DNA of 64,000 nucleotides from Tolypeutes matacus (GCA_026826555.1 JAKSZT010054335.1:1536049-1600048); one strand, 5' to 3'; numbered from the stretch's first letter, positions 21,620 to 33,000 are shown. Numbers and translations: made by a program. Notes: a model not told the origin generated them from the letters alone.

Positions 21620-22840
21620 TCAATCCTCTGATTCTATCAGAGAGACGATCTTTTGTTCCATTGTCCTCTCTGGGCAATCCCTTCTCTTATGACCGTCTTT
21701 CCTGCAACCATAGCAAGTTAGCGGGAGGTGCAGGGCATTCCCTTTCCAGACTGGTAACCAGGCTTGATTGCCATGTTCCTGAAAGGGAATTCTTTTGCCC
21801 CTTCCAGCACTAGGTCTCTGTAAAGCACTAGTCATTGTTTGTACAGTTTGCAACATTAACTTAGTCTGTCCTTCCTGTTGCAGTTTTAAAGCCTGCATCA
21901 TAACCTTGGTTTGTTCTTTCCTCTCTTCTTCATTCCTTCTTACATAAACTTGCTGAACTGCAGATAATAAATCATCCAGTGGCTTGTCTGCCCATCCTTC
22001 TATCTTTTGTAATTTTCTATTAATATCAGGCCATGAGTTAGTTACAAAGTATACTTTAAGTAGGTTTTGGGCCGCTGGATCATTTATTTCTAAGCTTGAC
22101 TATTTTCTCACCAAATCTTTTAGCCTATTCAAGAAAGCTGTGGGAGTTTCCTCTCTTTCTTGTTTTGTTTCTGAAGCTTTATTTAAATTCTGACTCTCAG
22201 GGACAGCATGTCTAATTCCTTGGACAATTATACTTTTTAGATCTCTCATGTTATTCTTATGGGCAGCGGTATTATGGTCCCAGTTAGGGTCCTGGAGGGG
22301 GAAACTTCTGCTCCCCTCTCGGGAGCAGAATCCCGAGATTCTTGGCTACTGGGTGATAATCATCCCAGGCCTTCATAGCCCCTCTTCTAATTTGTCCTTG
22401 TTCTTCTCTAGAGAAGAAATATCTAAAATGGACATTAATTTGGTCTAAGTATAAACATTTAGGCTGAGAAATTGATTAAATTGGTCAGCTAAGCCTGAAG
22501 GGTTTTCTAATAGATTTTTCATTTCCTTTTTGAAATTTATTTCAGCACTACTCAAGGAGGCATTCACAAACCCAATTTCCCCTCGCCCTAGGGGAGCTTC
22601 TCTAAGAGGGCATTGTTTACAAATCTAGGGTTTGACAAACTCAGTTTGAACTTTGGCCAGTGAACAGCTCCACTCTTACGGGGAATTCCAGCCCAGATTA
22701 AATAACAATATTTTATCATGGTTTTTTTCTTTATATTTTGGAAGATCATCTTAATTTTCTAACTTTGTCCCTAATGGACTGTTCTCGGGTACCTCTGGTA
22801 AAGTTTCTTGCCGGCTGCTTTTAGAATTTGTCTTTCCCAT
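21620..22840 (-). pseudogene. ERV gag (matrix to nucleocapsid), with in-frame stops
   Basis: The frame begins with ATG at 22840 followed by Gly in position 2, compatible with N-myristoylation of a matrix protein. The nucleocapsid end is open at 21901-21620 and has one Cys-x2-Cys-x4-His-x4-Cys zinc knuckle encoded near 21690-21720. 22840 and 21901 are in frame (313 codons apart), but several stops lie between them. A single zinc knuckle and a gag ending at a UGA just before pro are typical of gammaretroviruses. Confidence 0.8.
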
Positions 22841-23254
22841 TTCCCCTGGGACTTCTGAGGCGTTACTGGCCCCTCGTCCTTACTGCTCACCCCGTATCTT
22901 GCCTGAGACTTCTCATATTACACTCAATCTCGCTGACTCAACGTGTCTCGTCCGCGATGTCTTGTAGTATGCTCAGTCTTGCTGACTCAGCAGGATCTTT
23001 CAGCACTAAGTCTCCCCTTTCAAGCCACCCAGGCCCCAGACACAGGTCTGTGCACAGACTTACGTGACTTCTTTTATCTCATTTTTTGAGGTCCAGACCT
23101 TTTTCCCTGCGCGTCTGTTTCAATCTCTGCTTCTTTCAGGTCTGGTGACGGGGAGAGACCCCCAACTTTTCCTAGGCCAAAAGCCACCGTTAAATTTCGG
23201 CGGGACGTCCTGCCAGTCAGAGAAGGGGTTCAAGGATCTCTCCTTGTTCCCATG
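22841..23254 (-). other. ERV leader (5' untranslated/packaging region)
   Basis: This is non-coding sequence between the PBS and the gag ATG, where the packaging signal would be. ORFs on the plus strand here are antisense by-products. Confidence 0.5.
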
Positions 23255-23272
23255 ATCCCGGACGAGCCCTCA
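23255..23272 (-). other. ERV primer-binding site, tRNA-Pro type
   Basis: The 18 bases on the minus strand match the tRNA-Pro primer-binding site of murine-leukaemia-type viruses at 17 of 18 positions by recall. It lies 2 bases from the 5' LTR, as in that group. Confidence 0.85.
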
Positions 23273-23274
23273 AT

Positions 23275-23752
23275 TGGGTGGGACGGCACCCACTTAATTA
23301 AAAGTTCTGAAGACAGAGAGTTGGACTAGAGGCTGCAGTAATTTATTTCTTTCTCATGAGAAAGGGCACACGCCCAGGCTAATGGAAGCGGGCAAGTGTG
23401 CGGGATCAGTGCAAGAACAAAGATTATATAGTTCCCCTGATGCAATGTCCCATTTCCCTCCCTCCCCAACCTTCCCCATCTCCCAGTGGCTGGGAGTTGT
23501 GGGCTTACAATCTTAGGCACGAAAACTAACCCAGTCCTAAGGCGAAAAGTGTGAGGGTAAGTTCTCAGTGTCCAAGTTTACTTTACGGACGTGGGTTTTG
23601 GGGGAAGTGACTCGAACAAGAATGTGGGAGGATTAGATAAGCGGAAACAGGGAAAAGTTCTGAAAGAGGCCACCTAGAATGTGGGAGGGTTAGATAAGTG
23701 GGAACAGGGAATTCAGTTTGAGAAGAGGCCACCCTTTGTTCTATTTCTCTTA
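23275..23752 (-). repeat. ERV 5' LTR (478 bp)
   Basis: It is the partner of 16187-16664. On the minus strand the outer end reads TA where the other LTR has TG, so a terminal base has mutated since insertion. The right flank CCATG (23753-23757) is the target duplication. The poly(A) and TATA-like motifs are conserved with the partner. Confidence 0.92.
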
Positions 23753-24400
23753 CCATGAATATGGCGATTCTCCCTAAAATGATCTTTAGATCCAATGCAA
23801 TTCTAAATAAATTTTCAACAATTTTTTCTTAAAGTTTTCAAACTTATTCTAAAATTTATATGGAGTACTAAAAACAGCCACAATCCTACTGAAGAAGAAG
23901 ACAAGGTAGGAGAATGTGTTCTATCAATGGTCAAAAGCTCTAGTGATAATAAATTGTGGTACTGACACAGAGAAAGTAAATAGAGCCACGGAAATAATAA
24001 AGAAGCCAGAACAGATCCAATATATATTTACACTTGATGTATGAAAGAGGTAACATTGGTGATGAATGGGAATGTGATGGTGGTGGAACAATTGGTTATC
24101 CATATGACACTGGATTCCTACCTGACTCCAAACATAAAAAGATTCTAAGTGGATTAAAAGTTAAACATAAAATAACTCTTTTTGGACATCAGGACAACAG
24201 GCAGGGTAGGACTCTTATCCTGGAGAAAAGGGAAACAAATGAGGTGAAGTCTCTAAATGTCTGGATTTCTTTGTGTAAGCAATTTTCAGACGGCACAGGA
24301 AGGCAGACCCAAACAGAGCACAGTAATATCACTAAGTTAGTGAGACAACAACAGAAGTTCAGGGAAGCTAGATATCCAGAGTTTGTGTCTCAGAATACTG
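23753..24400 (+). mobile_element. Host L1 ORF2, right part
   Basis: It continues the L1 cut at 16186: GATCCAATGCAATTC, then ATCCATATGACACTGGATTC and a lysine-rich ORF2 segment in a 145-codon frame (24034-24471) that runs into the hAT element. Stops and frameshifts disrupt the upstream part. Confidence 0.75.
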
Positions 24401-24405
24401 TAAAG

Positions 24406-24605
24406 CAGGAGTTGGCAAACTATGGTTTGTGGGCCAATTCCAGCCATGGTTGTTGTACAGTCCTAAGATAAGATTTTTTTTTTTTTACATTTAAAAAAGA
24501 TAATAATAATAGTAAAGAATATGTGATAGAGGTCATATGTGGCCTGCAAAGCCTAAAATGTTTACTATATGGCTCTTTACAGAGGAAATTTGCCAATATC
24601 TGCTG
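24406..24605. mobile_element. hAT-type MITE (about 200 bp)
   Basis: Terminal inverted repeats: CAGGAGTTGGCAAAC at the left and ATTTGCCAATATCTGCTG at the right, with AAAGCCTAAAATGTTTAC near the end, typical of a Charlie-group non-autonomous element. No clean 8-bp duplication survives. Confidence 0.65.
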
Positions 24606-25014
24606 TATGGAGATATGGAAAGAGGGGGCTCCAGAAACTGAAGAGGTAACCCTTTTATAATTTGGCTAACTACTAATCTGTGAATGCATAGGGTCAATAC
24701 CCAGGAGGCTGGGCAAAGAACAAATGCTGGAGCTAAAAGTTTTCATTGACGACAAATACTGTCAGTTTGTTTTAATGTTACAGTCCCTAACTTCCTTTAT
24801 TTGTGAGAAAATGTCTGCCACATACTTAAGTCTAAATAACCATTGTTAACTATTTGTCATTACTTTAGAATAAAAAATAATGTCCCATGATAAAAGTGGC
24901 TAGTTCAGCTCAGAACTCAAACAATTGCACATGTGCTTTCTTCATACTTTTGTATACAGCAGAGGTGTCTTTTGCATACTTCTCATTTCTTCACACAAAA
25001 ACTTGTGTGAACAT
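24606..25014. other. Intergenic sequence without recognised features
   Basis: AT-rich, with no gene or repeat that I can support. Confidence 0.4.
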
Positions 25015-25690
25015 CACTCATGATTAGGGAAATGCAAATCAAAACTACAATGAGATATCATTTCACACCTATCAGAATGGCCACTATTAAAAAGACAGAG
25101 AACTACAAGTGTTGGAGAGGATGTGGAGAGATAGGAACACTTCCTCACTGGTGGTGGGAATGCAGGATGGTACAACCCATGGAGGACTGTCTGGCAGTTC
25201 CTAAAGAAGCTGAATATAGACTTGCCACGTGGCCCTGCAATACCACTACTGGGTATATACCCAGAAGAAATGAGAGCAGTGACACGAACAGACATCTACA
25301 CACCAATGTTCATAGCCACATTATTCACCATTGCCAAAAGTTGGAAACAATCCAGGTGTCCATCAACAGATGAATGGATAAACAAACTGTGGTCTATTCA
25401 CACGATGGAATATTATGCAGCTGTAAGAAGAAATGAAGTTATAAAGCATATGACAACATGGATGAACCTGGAGGACATTATGTTGAGTGAAGCAAGCCAG
25501 ATACAAAAGGACAAATACTGTATGAATGCATTACTATGAGCCAAATATATTGTGTAACATATTGTTTGATTTAAAAAAAATTTATATGTATCCATTACAT
25601 TTAATTGAGAAATGTATATATTTATTCATCTGTGTTTACTTTTTAGTTTTTAATTGTTTATATTTTCAATTATTAAATGTACAAAATAAA
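25015..25690 (+). mobile_element. L1 3' end (ORF2 C-terminus and 3' UTR), 5'-truncated
   Basis: 25020-25373 and 25222-25539 encode overlapping pieces of the ORF2p C-terminus ([25 protein letters not shown]) in two frames, so a frameshift separates them. It is followed by an AT-rich tail with AATAAA at 25685. Truncation at 25015 is typical of L1 insertion. Confidence 0.8.
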
Positions 25691-25778
25691 GTAAAAAAAA
25701 ACTTGTGCAAAGGTCAATGCCTAATCAAATTAATAATTATTATTTCTCTTTCAAAGACATTTTAAAAGAAAATTTGGG

Positions 25779-26660
25779 GGATTTCAGTCAACCAAGATGG
25801 TGGCATAAGATGTTCCAGGGATCTGTTCCCTGACAAAATCTTTGAATAACTAACAAAATCTGGAAGAGCTATCGTCTTCAAAACTCCAGAAAACAGTTAA
25901 AGGGTTGTAGTAACTGGTCAAATGCCAAATCAAGAAACATAACTTAAAAATCGTAGGAGAGGCTCATGGAACCCTTGCTGGTCCCTCCCCAAACCTTTCC
26001 CCATTGAGGTGTGGAGCGAGTCTGCACTTCCATTGTGGGTCCCTGGCCCTGTTACAGTGGGAGCAGAGTAATCCCTGTGTGCATAACAGGATGCTTGTAT
26101 GTTGGTGGCAACCTGAAGGAATGAACAGGACACTCATCTCTGGTTTGCCCTCCCTGAACTTGCCCTGCAGATAGACTTAGCTTACAGGAAGCTAAAGCAG
26201 TGTAAGAAAAAATTAAATCAATGCAACCTAGGGCAAAGGATTACTGGCTTTAATAAATACAATAAAGCACCTTGGAGGGGGGAAAGTCTATTTCATAGGG
26301 AGTAGAAGGGGCATTCAGATTCCTGTAAATTGGAGGATTCCTAAGGCCAGAAGCACAAGCTCAGGACAAGATGAAGGCTCAAAAAAGACAGAGAAGACCC
26401 TGAAGTTTTACCTCAAGATGATCTTCTTGATAGAGGGTTAAACTCTGAAGAAGAGGACCAGCTATCACAGAATGAATTAGTAAAGATCATGAAAGGTGTT
26501 CTGTTGTTGTTTTTGTTGCTTTTGTTTTTGTTTTTCTTTGTTTTTGTTAGCTTCTGGCACTCAAGGATATCTCTGTCATATTACTAGCTGGATATAAACT
26601 TAAGGAACAGACATTTCAGGGACTAAATCCCACAGTTAACACATTAAAATATATTTTAAA
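25779..26660 (+). mobile_element. L1 5' UTR, second plus-strand L1
   Basis: It starts near CAACCAAGATGGTGGCATAA, parallel to the AAGATGGC start of the other two L1 5' UTRs, and leads into ORF1 at 26662. It differs clearly from the 5811 copy, so it belongs to another L1 subfamily. Confidence 0.6.
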
Positions 26661-27700
26661 AATGTACACTGTACAAAAAAGTACAAGACAAACAAAGAAA
26701 CAGGAAATGATGACTCACCAAAAAGAACAAGATGAAACTACAGAAACTTTCAACAAAGAAGACCAGACTTTGGAATACCAGACAAAGATTTTTAAAAATG
26801 ACCTGCAATATGCTCATAGAGATACAGGAAGACTCAGAGAGAAAACTAAAAGACATGAGGAAAACAGTGAACAATATGAGAATCTCAATAAGGAATCTCA
26901 ATAAGGAAATATTTTAAAAGGAACTGAAGAGAAATAATGGAGTTAAAAACCACAATAACTAAAATAAAAAATTCCCTAGTGTTTCAACAACAGTTTAGAG
27001 TTGGAAGAAGAAAGAATCAGAGAACTTGAAAAGAAGACAATTGAAATAATTCATTCTGAGTAATAGAAAAAAAGAATGAAAAAAAGTAAACAGAGACTGA
27101 GGAGCCTGTGGGACCCATCAAGCATACCAATATAGGCATTGTGAGAGTTCAAGAAGGAAAAGAAAGGGGGAAAGGGGCAGAGAGAATATTCAAATATTGG
27201 CTGGAAACTTCCTGAATTTAACAAAGGACATGAATATACACATTGAAGACACTCAATAAATGCCAAAAAGGATAGAACCAAATAGACCCACAATACAACA
27301 TATAATCAAACTACTGAATGCCAAAGATAAAGAGAAAATTCTGAAAGCTTCAAGAGTAGCAATGTGTCACATACAAGAGAACCTCAAAAAGATTAAGTGC
27401 CAATTTCTCATTGGAAACCATGGAGGCAAGAAGGCAGTGAGATGACATATTTAAAGTACTGAAAGCAAAAAAAAATGCCATCTAAAAATTCTGTATCTGG
27501 CAAAACTGACTTTCAAAAATGAGGGGGAGATTAAGATTTTCCCAGCTAAACAAAAGCTGTGGGAGTTTGTCATCACACTAGACAGGCCCAAGTGAAATGC
27601 TAAAGAGAGCTCTGCAGGTGGAAAGGAAGGGACAAGAGACAATAGATTGAAGCCACATGGAGAAATAAAAATCTCCATTGACGGTATTGACAAAGGTAAA
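26661..27700 (+). pseudogene. L1 ORF1 remnant, second plus-strand L1
   Basis: 26662-26904 encodes a charged coiled-coil-like segment (80 codons). 27120-27445 encodes RNA-binding domain remnants (VRVQEGKE-like, RPTIQHIIKL, KDKEKILKA), and the C-terminal end follows near 27480. Multiple stops and frame changes are present. Confidence 0.75.
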
Positions 27701-27774
27701 TATAAATAACAGTACTATTGTATTTTTGGTTTGTAACTCTACTTTTTCTTTCAATATTATCTAAAAGTCAGTGC

Positions 27775-28010
27775 ATAAAATGTGCGTTGTTCTGTGTCTG
27801 CTTGTCTCCATTTGTTGTGTCATCTTGCTGCATCAGCTCACCACGCCATGCAGGCCGTCAGCTCATGGCCATCAGCTCACTGCGCCGCGTGGGCTGGTTT
27901 GCCTTCACCAGGGCCCCAGGAATCGAACCCAGGGCCCTGGGAATTGAACCCAGGACCTCCCATATGGTAAACGGGAGCCCAACCACTTGAGCTACATCCA
28001 CTTCCCCAAT
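27775..28010 (-). mobile_element. tRNA-derived SINE, inverted
   Basis: On the minus strand it reads GGGGAAGTGGATGTAGCTCA, AAGTGGTTGGGCTCCCG and a B-box-like GGGTTCAATTCCC, followed by GC-rich body and TGCTGCATCATC-type end. The B-box part is duplicated (GGAATCGAACCC and GGAATTGAACCC 25 bases apart on the plus strand), a small internal tandem copy. Confidence 0.8.
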
Positions 28011-30760
28011 ATATTAATTTTAAAATACTGAAATCATACAAAGCATCTTCTCAAACCACTATGGAATAAAGCTAGAAATCAATAACAGAAGGAAAATTGG
28101 AAAACTCACAAATATGTAGAAATTAAACAACACTATTAAATAACCAATGAGTCAAAGAAGAAATCACAAGGGAAATTAGGAATAGGTATCTTGAGATGAA
28201 TGAAATCAAAAACATAACCTACCAAAAGTTATAGGAGGCAGGAAAGGCAGTGCTCACAGGGAAATTTGTAGCTCCAATTTCTACATTAAAAAAGAAGAAA
28301 GATCACAAATCAATAAGATAACTTCACACCTAAAGAAACTGGAACAAGAAGAGCAAACTAAACCCAAAGTTAGTAGAAAGAAGGAAATAGTACAGCTTAG
28401 ACCAGAGGAAAATGAAATAGATAATGGAAAAAAATAAAGAGAATCAACAAAACCAAAACTTAGTTATTATTTGAAAAGACAAAAAAATCGACAACCATTT
28501 GCCAGACAGCAAGGAAAAAGATAAAGAAAGGACACAAAAAACTAGTATCAAGATAAAAGTGGAGATATTACTAGAAATAAAAAGGATTATAAGAGGGAAC
28601 TCTGAACAGATATGGTCCAATAAGTTAGAAAACCTAGATGACATGAACAAGTTCCTGGAAACACACAAACTACTTACAGTGATACAAGAAGAAATAGAAA
28701 ATATCAACAGACCTATAACAAGTAAAGAGATTGAAATAATAATTAAAAACCTCCCAACAAAGAAAAGCCCAAGACTGGATGGTTTCACTACTGAATTCTA
28801 CCAAATATTTAAAGAAGATTTAACACCAATCCTTCTCAAACTCTTCCTAAATAGAAGAGGATAAAGACAGCACACCAATATCTCTTATGAATATAGATGC
28901 AAAAATACTCAACAAAATACTGGCAAACCAAATTCAACATTATATTAACAAAATTATACACCATGACCAAGTGGGATTTATAGGAATGCAAAGATGGTTA
29001 AACATAAGCAAAGCAATCAGGAAGCAGATGTGGCTTGAGTGATTGGGCTTCTGTCTGTCATGTGGGAGAACCTGGGTTCAATCCCTGGGGCCTCCTGGTA
29101 AAGGCGTGCCAGGCCCACGCAGTGAGCCAGGCAGCAAGATGATGATGCAACAAAAAAAGAGACGCAGGGGAGAGACACAAGATGCGACAGAGACCGGAAA
29201 CTGAGGTGGCGCAAGTGATGGAGTGCCTCTCTCCCACATCGGAGGTCCCCAGGATCAGATACAGAAGATCACACAGCGAATGGACACAGACAGCAAAACA
29301 GCAGGGTGGGAGGGAGGGGGAAATAATAACAGCAATAAACTTGTTTTTTCAAAAAAAAAGGAGAGCAATCAATGTAATAAGCCACATTAATAGAATGAAA
29401 GAAAAACCCAAGTGATAATTGCAATTGATGCAGAAAAGGCATTTGACAAAATCCAACATCCTTTCATAATAAAAACACTCAGAAATCTAGAAACAGAATG
29501 GACTTTCTCAACATGATAGAGGAAATTCTGCTGTCACCACTGTTACTCAACACTGTCTTGGAAGTTCTAGCCAGAGCAATAAAGCAAGAGAAATAAAAGT
29601 CACCCAAATGGGAAAGGAAGAATGAAAAGTTTCTCTGCTTGCAGATGACATGAGCCTATATATAGAATACCACAAAGAATCCACAACAAAGTTACTATAA
29701 TAAACAATTTCAGCAAAAGTGCAGGATACAAAATAAACACACAGAAATTAGTTGGGTTTCTATACACCAGTAATGAAATATCTGAAAAGGAAATAAAGAA
29801 AACAATTCCACATAAAATAACATCTTAAAGAATAAATTGCCTATGTATAAATTTAACCATTTCACATACACTGAAAACTACAAAACATTGCTCATAGAAA
29901 TTAAAGAGGACCTATATAAATGTAAAGACAGCCTCTGTCAATGGATTGAAAGACTTATTATTGTTAAGATGTTAATACTACCTAAAGTGATCCACATACT
30001 CAATGCACTCCCTATGAAAATTCCAGCAGCATTTTTTTGCAAAAATAGAAAAGCTGATTTTCAAATTCATATGGAATTTCAAGGGGTCTTAAATAGTAAA
30101 AAAAAAATCTTGAAAAAGAAGAACAAAATTGAAAGACACACTTCCTGATTTCAAAACAATTACAAAGCTACAGTAATAATAATAATAATAAAAGTGTAGT
30201 ATTGGCTTAAGGATGAACAGCTAGACCAATGGAATAGAATTGAGAGTCCAGAGATAAATCTACATATATATGGCCAGTTGATTTAGACCAGGGTCCTAAA
30301 TCCATTCAATGGGGGAAGGAATAGTCTCTTCAAAAAATAATGCTGGGAAAACTGGAAATACAAAGGCAAAACAATGAATTTGGACACCTACCTCTCACCA
30401 TATAAAAAATGAATTAAGAATGGACCAATGACCTAAATATAAGTACTAATAGTTAAAACTCTTACAGAAAAATAGGGAACTATCTTCAGGACCTTATAGT
30501 AGGCAATGGATTTTTGCCTTTTACACTAAAAGCACAAACAACAACAATAAAAAGTAGATAAAATTGACTTCATTAAAATATAGGGGAATACAGATTCTTA
30601 GACTTTCCACCAAAAACGTGAGCACCCAAGAAACAATAGATAATTGGACTTCATCAAAATTAAAAACCTTTGTGAGACCAAAGAACATTATCAAGAAAGT
30701 GAAAATACAACCTACAGAATGGGGGAAATTATTCGGAAAACATATATCAGATAAGGGTTT
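28011..30760 (+). pseudogene. L1 ORF2 remnant, second plus-strand L1
   Basis: Most of the endonuclease is missing: after ORF1 the text enters the linker directly. 28499-28864 (121 codons) encodes the linker and start of reverse transcriptase (NLPTKKSPRLDGF). 28860-29010 continues to HDQVGFI. After the SINE, RT text resumes near 29370, and the active-site box near 29640 reads LADDM. 29837-30148 and 30564-30776 hold later ORF2 segments. It is broken throughout. Confidence 0.8.
29020..29363 (+). mobile_element. Long two-part tRNA-derived SINE, 8-bp TSD
   Basis: The A-box GATGTGGCTTGAGTGATT and B-box GGGTTCAATCCCT are followed by GGCAGCAAGATGATGATGC and a second block GAGGTGGCGCAAGTGATGG. This is the same architecture as 10793-11225. 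AGCAATCA is repeated at 29012-29019 and 29364-29371. Confidence 0.85.
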
Positions 30761-30986
30761 AATATGCAGAATATAGGGAAGCGGCTGTGGCTCGATCAGT
30801 GGGGCTCCCATTTGCCATATGGGAAGCCCCGGGTTCGGTTCCCGGAGCCTCCTGGTGGGGGCAGGCCCGCCCGCACGGCGTGGTTGGCTGACCCGGCGAG
30901 CACAGGCAGCAAGGGGGAGATAAATGAATAAATAAATAAAATCTTAAAAAAAAAAAAAAAATAATAATAATAATATGCAGAATATA
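30761..30986 (+). mobile_element. Young-looking tRNA-derived SINE with 15-bp TSD
   Basis: The SINE body is 30776-30971: GGGAAGCGGCTGTGGCTCG, TCGGTTCCCGGAGCCTCC, GGCCCGCCCGCACGGCG and GGCAGCAAGGGGGAG, then an A tail of about 16. The perfect duplication AATATGCAGAATATA lies at 30761-30775 and 30972-30986. The body closely matches 9424 and the inverted copy at 32305. Confidence 0.93.
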
Positions 30987-31540
30987 TAAGGAACTCATAA
31001 AACTCAAAAACAAAAGACAAACAACCCAATTTAAAATTGAGCCAGGATTCAAATAGCCATTTTTCTAAAGAAGATATACAAATAGCCAATATGCACACGA
31101 AAAGATGCTCAACATCATTAGCCATTAAAGAAATTTATATAAAAACTATAATTAGATACTATTCACATCCACTGGTATGGCTATTATTTAAAAAAAAACA
31201 AAAAACCTGAAAATAAATGTTGGCAAGGATGTGAAGAATAGGAACCCTTGTACATTGTTGGTGGGAACGTAAAATGATGAAGCTACTGTGAAAAACAGTT
31301 TGTTGTTTCCTCAGAAATTTAAACAAAGAATTACCACACAACCTGACAATTCCACTCTTAGAATTGAAATGAGGACTAGGACAGATATTTGTACACCAAT
31401 GTTCATTTCAGGATTATTCACAATATCCAAAAGGCAGAAGTAACTGAAGTGTCCATCAACAGATGACTGGATAAATAAACACAGTGGAATATTATTCAGC
31501 CATAATAAGGAGTAAAATGCTGATATATGCTACAACATGG
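30987..31540 (+). mobile_element. L1 ORF2 C-terminal end, continuation
   Basis: L1 text resumes after the SINE: ATATGCACACGAAAAGATGC, GGTGGGAACGTAAAATG, TGTCCATCAACAGATGAC, then GTGGAATATTATTCAGCC. It ends where an inverted L1 begins at about 31555. Confidence 0.7.
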
Positions 31541-31873
31541 ATGAGCCAACTTTGGTTTTGTTGATTCTCTCTATTGTTTCTTTATTCTTTATTTATTTCC
31601 TTTCTAATCTTTATTTCCTTCCTTCTGCTCACTTTGTGTTTAGTTTGCTCTTCTTTTTTAGATCCTTCAGTTAGGATGCTAGGACTTTGATTTGAGATCT
31701 TTCTCTTTTTAATGTAAGAATTTAGAGCTATAAATTTCCCTCTAGGCACTGCCTTTGCTGCATCCCATAGGTTTTGGTATGTTGTATTTTCATTTTCCTT
31801 CACCTCAAGATATTTCCTAATTTCCTTTGTGATTTCTTCTTTGATCCACTGGTTGTTTAAGAATACATTATTT

Positions 31874-31974
31874 GGGAAACGGATGTGGCTCGAAGGGTTC
31901 AGCGTCTGTCTGCCATATGGAGAGACCGGGGTTCGATCCCTGGTACTTCCCAGTAAAAAAAAAAAAAAAAAAAA
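31874..31974 (+). mobile_element. tRNA-derived SINE with 12-bp TSD
   Basis: GGGAAACGGATGTGGCTCG, GGGGTTCGATCCCTGG, then a pure A tail of about 20. The duplication AATACATTATTT is at 31862-31873 and 31975-31986. Confidence 0.92.
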
Positions 31975-32251
31975 AATACATTATTTAAATTCCACATTAT
32001 TTGTGAATTTTCCAGTTTTCCTTCTGTTATTGATTTCTAGCTTCATCCCATTGTGATCAGAGAAGACACATTATATGATTTCAACATTCTTGAACTTATT
32101 GAGACTAGTTTTATGACTTAACATATGGTCTATCCTGGAGAGTGATCCATGTGCACTAAAGAATGTGTATTCTGCTGCTGTTGGGTGAAGTGTTCTAAAT
32201 ATGCCTTTTAGATCTAGTTGGTCAAGTCCTCTATTTCCTTAGTGATCTTCT

Positions 32252-32651
32252 GTCTAGATCAGGGGTTCTTAACAACGGATCTGTGAGCTTGAACTGAAAT
32301 TTTTTTTTTTTTTTTTTTTAAAGATTTTATTTATTTATTCATTTATCCCCCCCTTGCTGCTTGTGCTCGCTGGGTCAGCCAACCACGCCGTGCGGGCGGG
32401 CCCGCCCTCACCAGGAGGCCCCGGGAAGAACCCGGGGCCTCCCATATGGTAAACGGGAGCCCTACTGATTGAGCCACAGCCGCTTCCCTGAACTGAAATT
32501 TTTAAAAAATTATTTTTGTGTTGGTGCAGGTGTTATATGTTTATTAAATAATACTGAGTATAATGTGGACTTAGTAAGGGGTCCATGGTTTTCACCTGAC
32601 TGGCAAAGGGATCCATGGAACAAAAAATGGTTAAGAACCCCTAGTCTAGAT
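32252..32651. mobile_element. hAT-type DNA transposon with perfect 8-bp TSD, hosting a SINE
   Basis: The element is 32260-32643, with terminal inverted repeats CAGGGGTTCTTAAC at the left and GTTAAGAACCCCTA at the right, and GGGGTCCATGG-type subterminal sequence. The duplication GTCTAGAT is at 32252-32259 and 32644-32651 in L1 sequence. It encodes nothing and is non-autonomous. A relative is at 44150-44383. Confidence 0.9.
32290..32503 (-). mobile_element. tRNA-derived SINE, inverted, 15-bp TSD, inside the hAT element
   Basis: SINE body 32305-32488. The minus strand reads GGGAAGCGGCTGTGGCTCA ... GGCAGCAAGGGGGGG ... A tail. The duplication TGAACTGAAATTTTT is at 32290-32304 and 32489-32503. Insertion order is L1, then hAT, then SINE. 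Confidence 0.93.
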
Positions 32652-32837
32652 AATGTTTTGAAGTTGCCTACTATTAATGTAAACCTTTCTATTTTTCCCT
32701 TCAAATCTGTCAATATTTGCTCATGTGTTTTGCAGTTCTGCCACTAGGTGCATATATATATATTTATAATTGTTATGTCTTCTTGTTAAATTGACCCCTT
32801 TATCAGTATATAATGACCTTCTTTGTCCCTCATAACA

Positions 32838-32986
32838 AGTTTGTTTGTTTGTTTTCTCTTTGCTCGTTGTTTTTGCTCATTGTGTGCTCATTGTCTGTTT
32901 TTGTTTTTTTGGGAGACACTGGGAACCAAACCTGGGACCTCCCGTGTGGGAGGCAGGTGCCAAACTGCTTGAACTACATCCACTCC
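32838..32986 (-). mobile_element. tRNA-derived SINE, inverted, diverged
   Basis: The plus strand has ACCAAACCTGGGACCTCCC, GGAGGCAGGTGCCAAAC, CTTGAACTACATCCACTCCC, the reverse complement of the SINE head. Flanks CCCTCATAAC / CCCTCGTAAC look like the target duplication. Confidence 0.8.
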
Positions 32987-33000
32987 CTCGTAACTGTTTT

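Larger units (their letters stand above)
16187..23752 (-). mobile_element. Gammaretrovirus-type endogenous retrovirus, defective, with complete LTR pair
   Basis: In minus-strand order: 5' LTR (23275-23752), PBS (23255-23272), gag (22840-21620), pro (21619-21164), integrase start (about 21130-20665), a 2.6-kb foreign insertion, integrase end (about 18065-17543), env TM remnant (about 17230-16800), polypurine tract (16665-16676) and 3' LTR (16187-16664). The target duplication CCATG flanks it at 16182-16186 and 23753-23757. Reverse transcriptase, RNase H and env SU are absent, and gag has several in-frame stops, so it cannot replicate. The PBS and the gag-pro arrangement point to class I (gamma) retroviruses. 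Confidence 0.9.
31555..33000 (-). mobile_element. L1 ORF2 5' part (endonuclease/linker), inverted
   Basis: 31582-31803 on the minus strand encodes the ORF2 linker ([20 protein letters not shown]). 31980-32260 and 32650-32800 carry reverse-complement endonuclease-region text. It is interrupted by SINEs at 31874, 32305 and about 32838 and by a hAT element at 32260. Confidence 0.7.

Noticed and set aside
16238..23520. Identical 64-codon minus-strand ORFs at 16238-16432 and 23326-23520
   Set aside because: They lie within the two LTRs and are identical because the LTRs are nearly identical. They are not genes.
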